Of a DNA stretch of 48,619 bases, positions 16,361-24,256 are shown piece after piece. This DNA comes from Akkermansiaceae bacterium (GTDB taxonomy: Bacteria > Verrucomicrobiota > Verrucomicrobiia > Verrucomicrobiales > Akkermansiaceae): the NCBI GenBank assembly GCA_905182475.1, contig CAJJBR010000010.1, positions 1 to 48,619 on the forward strand, given 5' to 3'. The notes under the pieces are model-generated. The model did not search any database and was not told the DNA's origin. It saw only the letters and a program-made list of their open reading frames with translations. A program made the translations under genes and the position numbers. Each line of letters begins with the position of its first letter. Positions within the stretch are counted from its first letter, which is position 1.

Positions 16361-16546
16361 AGACGACACCGCCGCCACCCGCATAAAACTCCAAAGCCTC
16401 TATCCTTCAATCGAAGTGTGACGCAGCACTAGGTAATGCTGGAGAGCTGTGCCTGTGGCCGACTTCCCTTTCAAAGGTAGATCCCTTAGCTTTTCCTGAT
16501 TTTCCCAAGTAATAAAACAATCTTGCGCTTGTGGGGCGGACGGGGG
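16361..16546. promoter_or_regulatory. ftsK upstream region
   Basis: No gene was found here. It ends with GGACGGGGG just before the ATG at 16547, a purine-rich ribosome-binding site. No convincing -35/-10 pair was recognised. Confidence 0.35.
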
Positions 16547-19012
16547 ATGCTTTCGGAGTCGGAAAATATGGGCAATCGAGTCAACAAAAAGCGCGGGCAG
16601 GTGGAAGAGCCGAAGAAGTGGTCTAGCGAAATCGCCGGGTTCTTCTGGATGGCGGGTGGCCTAATCCTACTGCTTTCACAGCTTTCCTACAGTCCTGCGG
16701 ATCTTCCTGAGTGGGGGATGTTCGAGGCATTTGCCGATAAGGGCGAGGCCAGTGGCGACAACTGGCTGGGGCCAGTGGGTGGTATTCTTGCCTTTGTACA
16801 GATCCTTTTGTTCGGTGCTGCCGGTTGGATGCTGGCGCTTGGGTTCATCTGGTTTGGCGTCCTTAAGCTCGCATTACGTGGAAGTCTCTGGCCGAGAATC
16901 GTCCTCGGGCTGGGCTTGGTTCTGATTTCCGGTTCTATTTTCCTCCACGCTTCGGAAACGCTTTTCGCGGAGTGGGTCGCGCGCTGCAATCTTCAGGGGC
17001 GTCCCGGAGGTGTGATCGGGAATACACTCGGCGGTTTCAGTAAGGAGAATCTTATCGGGAAACTTGGGACCATGACGGTGGCTGGAATCACTTATATCAT
17101 CGGCCTGATCTGGTTGACCGGGCAGACGCCGGCGAATTTCGGACGCGGTTGCTACCAATTGGTAAATCGGAAAATCGACGCATGGAAAATGAGCCGCACC
17201 GAAGCGGGTCGTGCCGATGCCCGCGAGAAAGACCTTCTCAACGAGCGCGAGAAACAGCGTGAGCAACGCCGCGTCCAGCGTGAACTTACAAAACTAAAAG
17301 AGGCCGAGACCGACGAGCCCGGCCAGAAAGAACTCCCTATCCGCGAGACTCCCATCCCACAGATCATCGACTCTTCCCAACGCCGCGCCACGAACGGGGT
17401 TGCTGCCGGAGAAAAGCCTTTTGAGCGGAAGAAGCCGAGCCACCAATCGCTTTCCGTGACTGGTTTCGAGAATTACGAGCTTCCCGGATTTGATTTGCTC
17501 GATGAAGTGGAGGTTGAGACGGAAGCTGCCGACCACGGCGAACTCCTTGCTGTCCAGACAACCATCGTCGAAACCCTGCAGGCCTTCGGGATCGAGGTAT
17601 CCCCCGGAGATATCACCCGAGGCCCCACGATCACCCGTTACGAGATCTACCCGTCTACAGGCCTGCGCGTTTCCCGCATTTCCCAGCTTGAGGCTGACCT
17701 CGCCCGTGCCACCCGCGCCGAGCGAATCAACATCCTCGCCCCCATCCCCGGCAAGGATACGGTTGGTATCGAGATCGCGAACTCAACCAAGGTCGCGGTC
17801 CCTCTCCACGAACTCCTCCACGATGTCGAGTTCCGCTCCGCGAAAAAGAAGATACCTCTGGCTCTCGGGAAAGACGTTTACGGAAAAACTGTCATCGGCG
17901 ATCTCGCCGCCATGCCTCACCTCCTCGTCGCGGGTGCAACCGGTTCGGGGAAATCCGTATGCATCAACTCCATCATCGCATCCATTCTCTTCAAGTTCGG
18001 TCCTGACGAGTTGCGCTTCATCATGGTCGATCCGAAAGTGGTCGAGATGCAGATGTATAACAAGCTGCCGCACATGGTCGTGCCGGTGGTGACAGACCCG
18101 AAGAAGACCGTCGCCGCCCTAAAATGGGTCGTGAACGAGATGGAGAAACGCTACAAGATTTTCGCGAAAACGGGCATGCGGAACTTCGATGGTTTCAACA
18201 ACCGTCCCCGCGAGGAGAAGGAAGAGGAAGTTCCCGTCCCGGAAGTGGAGGAACCGGAAGTCGATCTCCAGGACATAGAAGACATCGCCACCGCACTCGA
18301 AGACGGTGATCTCGGACCCGAGGCGACCGAAGAGGAACGTGAGATCGAAGAGGAGGAAATCCCAGATCGTTTTCCATACATCGTCGTTCTGATCGACGAG
18401 CTTGCAGACCTCATGCAGACCGCTCCTGCGGATGTGGAAATGTGTATCGCCCGTATCGCACAGAAAGCACGGGCTGCCGGTATCCATCTCATCATCGCCA
18501 CCCAGACTCCACGTGCGGATGTCGTGACCGGCATCATTAAGGCGAACATCCCCAGTCGCATCGCCTTCCAGGTCTCATCCGCCCTCGACTCCCGAGTTAT
18601 CCTCGATACCAAGGGTGCCGACAAGCTCGTCGGGAAAGGCGATATGCTCTACCTTCCGCCCGGCTCCGCGAAACTCGAGCGCGCCCAGGGCGCTTTCGTA
18701 TCCGACGAAGAAGTCGAACGCATCGTCGAACACTGCTCCAAGCAAGCGAATCCTCGCTACGAAAAGGATATCCGCGAGACTATTGAGAACGCTGGAATGG
18801 ACGATGGGGATGAGGTTTCCGATGCAGATGAAGAGCTCATTATCAAATGCATCGAGGTCGTCCGACAGGAGCAAAAAGCCAGCACATCTCTCCTCCAACG
18901 ACGCCTCCGTCTCGGCTATACCCGTGCTGCCCGCATGGTGGATATTTTGGAGCAACGCGGAATCGTTGGTCCCGGAGATGGTGCGAAAGCGCGTGAGGTA
19001 TTTCTGAAGTGA
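16547..19012 (+). CDS. ftsK: DNA translocase FtsK/SpoIIIE
   Basis: The protein (about 821 residues) has four N-terminal membrane helices (first one GFFWMAGGLILLLSQLSY), a charged linker, an alpha domain (GPTITRYEIYPSTGLRVSRI) and the RecA-like motor with Walker A GATGSGKS (Gly463 to Ser470). Walker B is PYIVVLIDELADLM. At the C-terminus lies a winged-helix gamma domain (EVVRQEQKASTSLLQRRLRL, ARMVDILEQRGIVGP). It pumps DNA at the septum and activates Xer recombination. An acidic insert of about 50 residues sits before Walker B. ATG at 16547 has the best ribosome site; 16568 is possible. The stop overlaps an AT-rich repeat, and the Xer gene follows. Confidence 0.92.
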   Translation: MLSESENMGNRVNKKRGQVEEPKKWSSEIAGFFWMAGGLILLLSQLSYSPADLPEWGMFEAFADKGEASGDNWLGPVGGILAFVQILLFGAAGWMLALGFIWFGVLKLALRGSLWPRIVLGLGLVLISGSIFLHASETLFAEWVARCNLQGRPGGVIGNTLGGFSKENLIGKLGTMTVAGITYIIGLIWLTGQTPANFGRGCYQLVNRKIDAWKMSRTEAGRADAREKDLLNEREKQREQRRVQRELTKLKEAETDEPGQKELPIRETPIPQIIDSSQRRATNGVAAGEKPFERKKPSHQSLSVTGFENYELPGFDLLDEVEVETEAADHGELLAVQTTIVETLQAFGIEVSPGDITRGPTITRYEIYPSTGLRVSRISQLEADLARATRAERINILAPIPGKDTVGIEIANSTKVAVPLHELLHDVEFRSAKKKIPLALGKDVYGKTVIGDLAAMPHLLVAGATGSGKSVCINSIIASILFKFGPDELRFIMVDPKVVEMQMYNKLPHMVVPVVTDPKKTVAALKWVVNEMEKRYKIFAKTGMRNFDGFNNRPREEKEEEVPVPEVEEPEVDLQDIEDIATALEDGDLGPEATEEEREIEEEEIPDRFPYIVVLIDELADLMQTAPADVEMCIARIAQKARAAGIHLIIATQTPRADVVTGIIKANIPSRIAFQVSSALDSRVILDTKGADKLVGKGDMLYLPPGSAKLERAQGAFVSDEEVERIVEHCSKQANPRYEKDIRETIENAGMDDGDEVSDADEELIIKCIEVVRQEQKASTSLLQRRLRLGYTRAARMVDILEQRGIVGPGDGAKAREVFLK

Positions 19013-19044
19013 AACCCTAAATCTTAAACTTTAAATTTCAATGA
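19010..19044. repeat. AT-rich repeat at the ftsK stop
   Basis: AAATCTTAAACTTTAAATTT follows the ftsK TGA directly. It matches the tract at 15882-15916 and, inverted, the one at 19082-19113. Confidence 0.65.
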
Positions 19045-19081
19045 AGACTCTCGAAATAACCCCAGCTACCGCTTCTTCTTT

Positions 19082-19113
19082 GAGATTTAGAGTTTAGAAT
19101 TTAAAGTTTTGAG
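19082..19113. repeat. AT-rich repeat, inverted, at the xer start
   Basis: AGATTTAGAGTTTAGAATTT and AAAGTT run into the TTG start of the Xer gene. With 19010-19044 it could form a stem-loop across the ftsK-xer gap. Confidence 0.6.
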
Positions 19114-19996
19114 TGCAGACGTTTCATATTTTCTAGAGTTTCAGGAGACGGAGAAAAATGCTTCTCCGCTGACCGTGCGGAACTACTCGGCTGCGCTGAA
19201 AAAATACGCGGAGTGGCGTGGTGCGGGTTTCGTGAACTGGCGTGACGAAACGGGGGATGATTTCCGTGGCTACCTTTACGAGTTGATGAAGCTGGGTCTG
19301 AAGCGCTCGACGATCCGTCTCCGCTTCGCGGCATTGAGATCGTTTTACAAATACCTCGTCCTCCGTCGTGGTCTCGCAAGTAGTCCGGTGGCGGAAGTCC
19401 AGATGCCGAAGCCGGAGCGGAGCCTACCTGTCGTGCTGAGCGTGAAGCAGATGGATGAGTTGCTCGATATGCCTCTCAAATGTGAAGCTCCGACGAAGGG
19501 GCCGCAGTGGTTAAAATATCGGGACGCGGCTATCTTGGAGCTGTTTTACTCCTCCGGTCTGCGCATTTCCGAGCTGCTTGGACTTGATGTGAAACACGTA
19601 GATTTCGTGGATGAGATCGTCAAGGTGGTCGGAAAAGGCAGGAAGGAGCGGATGGTTCCCGTCGGTGGAGCGGCGATGCGTGCGATCCAGAAATATCGCC
19701 AGGAAGCGGCGGTGACCAACGGGGCGCTGTTTCGCAGCATCCGAGGAACCAGGATCACCCAGCAGGCGGTGGATCAGATGTTGAAAAAGTATTTGAAGAT
19801 GAGTGGGATTCCCTTTGGGGTAAGTCCGCATAAGCTGAGGCACAGCTTCGCGACCCACATGCTCGACGCCGGAGCCGATCTCCGTAGTGTCCAGGAACTC
19901 CTCGGTCACGCCTCGCTCTCCACCACACAAATCTACACCCACGTCACCAAGGAACGGCTGAAAACCGTTTACGACGAAGCACATCCCCGGGCGTGA
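19109..19996 (+). CDS. xerD: Tyrosine recombinase of the XerC/XerD type
   Basis: The 295-residue protein has the N-terminal SAM-like core-binding domain (SYFLEFQETEKNASPLTVRN) and the catalytic domain with the full RKHRHY set: Arg in GLRISELLG, Lys in VGKGRKERMVP, HKLRHSFATHML, GHASLSTTQIY with the nucleophile Tyr. The length and arrangement fit XerC/XerD that resolve chromosome dimers at dif with FtsK, and ftsK lies just upstream. XerC and XerD cannot be told apart here. The start is TTG at 19109, inside an AT-rich repeat and without a clear ribosome site, so translation may be weak or coupled. Confidence 0.85.
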   Translation: MSADVSYFLEFQETEKNASPLTVRNYSAALKKYAEWRGAGFVNWRDETGDDFRGYLYELMKLGLKRSTIRLRFAALRSFYKYLVLRRGLASSPVAEVQMPKPERSLPVVLSVKQMDELLDMPLKCEAPTKGPQWLKYRDAAILELFYSSGLRISELLGLDVKHVDFVDEIVKVVGKGRKERMVPVGGAAMRAIQKYRQEAAVTNGALFRSIRGTRITQQAVDQMLKKYLKMSGIPFGVSPHKLRHSFATHMLDAGADLRSVQELLGHASLSTTQIYTHVTKERLKTVYDEAHPRA

Positions 19997-20013
19997 AAAA
20001 GCATATCGAACGA

Positions 20014-20712
20014 ATGAAATTTCTGGCGAAAATCCTCGGCTTCCTAGGCCTCTCAAGTTGTGCGGTGCAACCTCCCGGAGAAAAACAATCGAAACTCGCA
20101 GAGCAGCGAGCATCTGAAAAACAAACAGAAGTCTCCGTCCTTTTCATCGGAAACAGCTACAGTTTCGGTGTCCCGCAGGAGTTCCGGAAGCTTTCGAAGT
20201 CTCGGGGAAAAGCAGTAAAGGTCGGGCACTCCACCTTTGGGGGTTGGACACTGGAGAAGCATTCCGCGCATGAAGGCACTCTGAAAAAGCTCCGGCAAGG
20301 GAACTGGGATATCGTGGTAATTCAGGATCACAGTCTTCATCCCGGCAGCCCAGAATACGAACGAAAGAAGCTGATGGATCCTTGTGTGAAAACCTTTGCC
20401 GACGAGGCGCGCGCCATCGGAGCGGTTCCTCTACTCTACCAAACATGGGGTCGGCGTGATGGGGACGAGCGTATCCCAGGTGATGATTTCTACGCAATGA
20501 ACGAACGCGTGAGAAAGGGCTATCGTGAAGCATCCGAACATGCAGACGGAGTAAGCATCGTTCCCGCAGGCGATGCATGGGAGCGCGAATACCGCGCCGG
20601 ACGTGGTCGCGAACTTTACCACGAAGACGGCAGCCACCCGAGTGCCTATGGTGACGAAATTACCGCCAAGGAATTCTACCGCGTGATCTTTGGAACGGAA
20701 CGCGGACTTTAG
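20014..20712 (+). CDS. SGNH/GDSL-type lipoprotein hydrolase
   Basis: ATG at 20014 starts a lipoprotein signal (MKFLAKILGFLGLSSC); an upstream GTG at 19993 overlaps the Xer stop but adds a charged leader. The catalytic Ser lies in VLFIGNSYSFGVP (block I), Asn/Gly positions in HSTFGGWTLEKH, VVIQDHSLHPG, and the Asp-His pair in EDGSHPSAYG. It is thus a periplasmic or surface esterase or acetylhydrolase of unknown substrate. Its TAG stop lies inside a long palindrome (20697-20766), so the last residues ERGL are repeat-encoded. Confidence 0.8.
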   Translation: MKFLAKILGFLGLSSCAVQPPGEKQSKLAEQRASEKQTEVSVLFIGNSYSFGVPQEFRKLSKSRGKAVKVGHSTFGGWTLEKHSAHEGTLKKLRQGNWDIVVIQDHSLHPGSPEYERKKLMDPCVKTFADEARAIGAVPLLYQTWGRRDGDERIPGDDFYAMNERVRKGYREASEHADGVSIVPAGDAWEREYRAGRGRELYHEDGSHPSAYGDEITAKEFYRVIFGTERGL

Positions 20713-20766
20713 TCCGCCTCGCTTCGGGTGGCTTGATTCCTCGTGGCGGACTAAAGTCCGCGTTCC
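20697..20766. repeat. Long perfect inverted repeat overlapping the SGNH stop
   Basis: Positions 20697-20718 and 20745-20766 are perfect 22-base reverse complements (arm begins GGAACGCGGACTTTAG), with a 26-base loop. Each arm also holds an inner near-palindrome GCGGACT-TT-AGTCCGC. It lies between convergent genes and may terminate both. Confidence 0.9.
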
Positions 20767-20771
20767 TTTTA

Positions 20772-21242
20772 CTAAAGCGAGTGCTGCAGAATAAAGCTCT
20801 GCAGGGCGCAGTAAAAATGGTTTCGAAGCAGTGCCTCGTGCCGGATTGGGGTAAGGTTCGCAGGATCTGATTCCGGGTCGGGACCGAACTTGTATTTGTC
20901 CTCCAGCGCGAGCCGTGCTTGGTTCAGGCCGCTATACCAAGTGAACGCGTCTTCCCGTGTGATCCAGATTGGCGATTCTTTGGCATCTTGGAACGCGGCG
21001 GCTGTCTCGATGGCTGCGTAGATGTAATGGAGATCATCAGAGAAAGATTCGCGTAGATCCGGGACTACGATGTCTTGCCAGTCCTCGGAAATTTTCTCAT
21101 CCGTGATTAGTCCGCCCAGACGGTCCGCTAGATCGATTTCGCAGCCGTTCGCATCCAGTGCGATGGCGCGTAGAATGTGCCAGTCTTCTTCAGTTTCCGG
21201 GTCGATCCTCAGACCTCCCTCGATAGTCGGGGCGATCTTCAT
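20772..21242 (-). CDS. DUF2017-family protein
   Basis: The 156-residue soluble protein starts [20 protein letters not shown] and is acidic and helical, with [16 protein letters not shown] near the end. DUF2017 genes sit next to clpS in other phyla (known for Actinobacteria), and here the ATG overlaps the clpS stop by four bases, which supports the call. A role in N-end-rule proteolysis is likely by association only. It is the last gene of ispG-clpS-DUF2017 and ends close to a long inverted repeat. Confidence 0.7.
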   Translation of the reverse strand: MKIAPTIEGGLRIDPETEEDWHILRAIALDANGCEIDLADRLGGLITDEKISEDWQDIVVPDLRESFSDDLHYIYAAIETAAAFQDAKESPIWITREDAFTWYSGLNQARLALEDKYKFGPDPESDPANLTPIRHEALLRNHFYCALQSFILQHSL

Positions 21243-21520
21243 TCGGATTTTTCTAGAGAGGTTGTTAATTGGTGGAACTGGAGTTGCTGGGTGTAGAACT
21301 CGGCTTTTTCAAGCTCCCCTGTCCACACGATGGAGCGACCATCCTTATGAACCTGGAGCATGAGCGTGGTGGCAAACTTTTCGCTATAGCCAAAGATTTT
21401 CATTAGCACGAAAGTCACGTAGGCCATGAGGTTTACAGGATCGTCATGCACGATGACGTTCCACGGGGGAGCAGTGGAGACGTTGGTCTCGGTGTTTGTT
21501 AGGGTGGTGGTCTCTGCCAT
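21239..21520 (-). CDS. clpS: ClpS adaptor of the ClpAP protease
   Basis: The 93-residue protein has a disordered Thr/Asn-rich N-terminus and the ClpS core: [20 protein letters not shown], with the HDDPVN loop that binds N-degron residues, and [19 protein letters not shown] with the HxxG-like recognition helix. ClpS delivers N-end-rule substrates to ClpA. It lies between ispG (3 bases upstream) and DUF2017 (4-base overlap), so the three are translationally coupled. Confidence 0.9.
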   Translation of the reverse strand: MAETTTLTNTETNVSTAPPWNVIVHDDPVNLMAYVTFVLMKIFGYSEKFATTLMLQVHKDGRSIVWTGELEKAEFYTQQLQFHQLTTSLEKSE

Positions 21521-21523
21521 GGT

Positions 21524-23341
21524 TCAGACGGTGGCGGGGGCTTGTGCGGGTGCTTCGATCCATTTGCCGTGCTCGGTGATCAGATCGATGAGGCGCTCGA
21601 CAGCTTCGGCTTCTGGGATATTGAAATTTACTGCCGTTTTACCGACGTAGAGGTTGATTTTCCCTGGCGCGCCTCCGACGTATCCAAAGTCTGCATCGGC
21701 CATTTCGCCTGGCCCGTTGACGATGCAACCCATTACAGCGATACGAACGCCCTTGAGGTGGCCGGTCGCAGCGCGGATCTTTTGCGTAGTGGACTGGAGA
21801 TTGAAAAGCGTGCGTCCGCAGGAAGGGCAGGCGACGTAGTCGGTTTTGAAGATTCGTGTGCCCGCCGCTTGTAGGATGTTGTAGGCGAGGCGGAGTGATG
21901 CGCCGTGTGCGGTTTCACTCCGGACGAGGATCGCATCGCCTATGCCATCGCAGAGGAGGGAACCGATGTTTTGTGAGGCGGGGAGGAGGGCTTTGAGGAA
22001 ATCGGTATCGCCGGAAGGAGGATGGAGCGTGTCCTTGAGTAAGATTGGGTGGCGTGGGTCGGCCTTGAACGCGAGCATTCGGAAGGCATGGATAGTTTCC
22101 ATGGGAATACCGTCTGGGACTGTGACGAGGTGGGCTGCCGTTCCGTCATTCAAGGAAGAAACCGCCGAGTCATCACGCGGATCGATGGCAATCACACCGG
22201 ATTTTTCCAACACGATCTCCGGCTTGAAATCACCCATGTTGGCGATCTTGTGGGCGAGTGCGTTCCAGCGCTCTTGGGTAGTGAATACACGAACTGGTCG
22301 GTCTTCGCCGAGTTCGTGGCCTTCGATGGTGAGAGTTGAACTACTGCGTCTCTCGTAGGAGAATGGGTTGTAGGAAGGGGAGAGAGTCGGGAGGCCAGAG
22401 TCCTCCAGAACGGCCTGGGGCTGGAATTCCCAGCTGCTTTCGCTGCGGTGCAGCTCTACGATGGCTTTTGCTACTGGAATTTCGTGGACTGCGTCCTCTG
22501 TTAGGGAGACGCGAATCGTATCCCCGATGCCGTCTGCTAGCAGTGAACCGATGCCTATTGCGGATTTGATGCGTCCGTCTTCACCATCACCTGCTTCGGT
22601 GACGCCGAGGTGAATGGGGTAATTCCAATCCTCACCCTCTGCATCGAGCCGTGCAACGAGGAGGCGGTATGCCTCGATCATCACTTTTGGATTCGAGGCC
22701 TTCATGGAAAATACGAAATTGTGGTAATCGTTATCCCTCGCGATACGGGCGAACTCCAACGCGCTCTCGCACATGCCGAGCGGGGAGTCGCCGTAGCGGT
22801 TCATGATCCGATCGGAGAGGGAGCCGTGATTTGTGCCGATCCGCATCGCCCTGCCGAGGTCTTTGCAAAGGTCGACGAGAGGCGTGAACTGCTCGCGGAT
22901 GCGCTCGAGTTCCGCCTCGTATTGATCGTCGGAGTATTCGCGGATCTCGAATTTCTTTTTGTCGGCGTAGTTGCCAGGGTTAACACGGACTTTCTCTACC
23001 CACTTCGCAGCTTCCATGGCGGCGTCCGGTTTGAAATGGATATCTGCTACGAGAGGGACGTCGCATCCAGCTGCGCGGACTCCAAGGGCGATGTTTTCCA
23101 GGTTCGCGGCATAGACCTTTGTCTGCGCGGTGATCCGGACGATTTCGCAGCCGGCCTCCGCAAGGCCAAGCACCTCAGCCACGCAGGCAGGGGTATCTCG
23201 GGTGTCGGAGGTGATCATCGATTGCACTCGGATCGGGTTGTTTCCGCCCACGCCCACGTTGCCCACTATCACTTCACGGGTCACCCGTCGGGTGAAACTG
23301 AGAAGGTCGGGGCAATAGGAAAGTGCTGCTTGGGGAGTCAT
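21524..23341 (-). CDS. ispG: 4-hydroxy-3-methylbut-2-enyl diphosphate synthase, long form
   Basis: The protein is 605 residues, against about 370 in E. coli; this is the long IspG form known from Chlamydia, plants and other PVC members, which has an extra domain between the TIM barrel and the iron-sulfur domain. The barrel contains NNPIRVQSMITSDTRDT and VPLVADIHFKPDAAMEAAKW. The 4Fe-4S ligands are CPSCGRTLFN and GCIVNGPGEMADADFGYVGG. It converts MEcPP to HMBPP in the MEP isoprenoid pathway. The start at 23341 (ATG) is well placed. It leads the operon with clpS. Confidence 0.93.
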   Translation of the reverse strand: MTPQAALSYCPDLLSFTRRVTREVIVGNVGVGGNNPIRVQSMITSDTRDTPACVAEVLGLAEAGCEIVRITAQTKVYAANLENIALGVRAAGCDVPLVADIHFKPDAAMEAAKWVEKVRVNPGNYADKKKFEIREYSDDQYEAELERIREQFTPLVDLCKDLGRAMRIGTNHGSLSDRIMNRYGDSPLGMCESALEFARIARDNDYHNFVFSMKASNPKVMIEAYRLLVARLDAEGEDWNYPIHLGVTEAGDGEDGRIKSAIGIGSLLADGIGDTIRVSLTEDAVHEIPVAKAIVELHRSESSWEFQPQAVLEDSGLPTLSPSYNPFSYERRSSSTLTIEGHELGEDRPVRVFTTQERWNALAHKIANMGDFKPEIVLEKSGVIAIDPRDDSAVSSLNDGTAAHLVTVPDGIPMETIHAFRMLAFKADPRHPILLKDTLHPPSGDTDFLKALLPASQNIGSLLCDGIGDAILVRSETAHGASLRLAYNILQAAGTRIFKTDYVACPSCGRTLFNLQSTTQKIRAATGHLKGVRIAVMGCIVNGPGEMADADFGYVGGAPGKINLYVGKTAVNFNIPEAEAVERLIDLITEHGKWIEAPAQAPATV

Positions 23342-23401
23342 TGGCTCGGGACAATAGACTGGAAGTTTTCCGTGGGCAATGACGGGATGCGGTGTAAAAG
23401 T

Positions 23402-24253
23402 ATGCGCATGAAGATTAGGATGTCATGGGCACGGAAGGTTGCAATGGTCGCTTCTCTACTTGTAGTAACGGGAAACGAGGGCTTTGCGGGTGATTTTATC
23501 CGTGTCAATGAGACCGAGGAAACCGCCAAGCTCCAGACCGCCGTTTTCGGCTATGAAAAGGACGGGGTTCGGGTCGATCTCATTGGCGCTATCCACCTTG
23601 CCGACAAGCGCTACTACGAGTTTCTCAACAAACACTTCGAAAACTACGAGGTGCTTCTGTTTGAAATGGTGGGAGGCGAACACCTCGGCGGCGGAAAAAA
23701 TCCAGCTGTCGTGAAAGAAGCGGAGAAAGAGGACAATCTCGCCGGTCTGCGTGTGATCTACGAAACCATGGAAAAAGCGCTAGGACTTACGGGGCAAGGG
23801 GATTTGATCGATTATTTTGCGGAAAACTTCATCCACGCAGATTTGACCATGGCGGAATTCGAGGCACTGCAGGAGGAGAGGGGAGAGTCGCTGTTGGGAT
23901 TCATGATCAAGGCTGGGATTGCCGCGAAAAAGCCCAGCCGTGAACCGAATTCCATCAACCTTATGCGAGGGATGCTGACCGGCCGTTCTGATCTGGTGAA
24001 ACTGGAACTGATGCACACCATGGCGGAGGGCGACACGCAGATCGATTCACTCTCCGGTGAAAACGTGATCATCGGAGACCGCAACGGCAAGTGCTTGGAG
24101 GTGCTGGCTGAGCAGGTCGTCGCTGGGAAAAAGAACGTCGGGATCTTCTACGGCGCCGCACATTTTCCCGATATGGAACGGCAGCTAGTAGCAAAGGGAT
24201 ACAAGCAGGTCTCCCGGAAATGGCTCACGGCCTGGCGCGTTGCGAAACTTTAG
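23402..24253 (+). CDS. TraB/GumN-family protein with signal peptide
   Basis: The protein (283 residues from ATG 23402) starts with a signal peptide (RKVAMVASLLVVTGNEGFAG). It shows the TraB/PrgY/GumN landmarks: LIGAIHLADKRYYEFLNKHF near the start with the GxxH motif, LLFEMVGGEH, and IFYGAAHFPDMERQLV near the end with the second GxxH motif. The family is related to the Tiki/EreA fold of predicted metallohydrolases. The same frame is open further upstream to 22610 but runs antisense through ispG and is not protein-like. It converges on nhaC with a 3-base gap. Confidence 0.8.
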   Translation: MRMKIRMSWARKVAMVASLLVVTGNEGFAGDFIRVNETEETAKLQTAVFGYEKDGVRVDLIGAIHLADKRYYEFLNKHFENYEVLLFEMVGGEHLGGGKNPAVVKEAEKEDNLAGLRVIYETMEKALGLTGQGDLIDYFAENFIHADLTMAEFEALQEERGESLLGFMIKAGIAAKKPSREPNSINLMRGMLTGRSDLVKLELMHTMAEGDTQIDSLSGENVIIGDRNGKCLEVLAEQVVAGKKNVGIFYGAAHFPDMERQLVAKGYKQVSRKWLTAWRVAKL

Positions 24254-24256
24254 ATC

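Noticed and set aside
17490..18092. Plus-strand frame of 200 codons inside ftsK
   Set aside because: Ser/Pro-rich out-of-frame shadow of the motor domain.
22610..23401. Long plus-strand open frame joined to the GumN gene
   Set aside because: It runs antisense through ispG, is poor in protein-like sequence, and the signal peptide of the GumN protein starts only at 23402.
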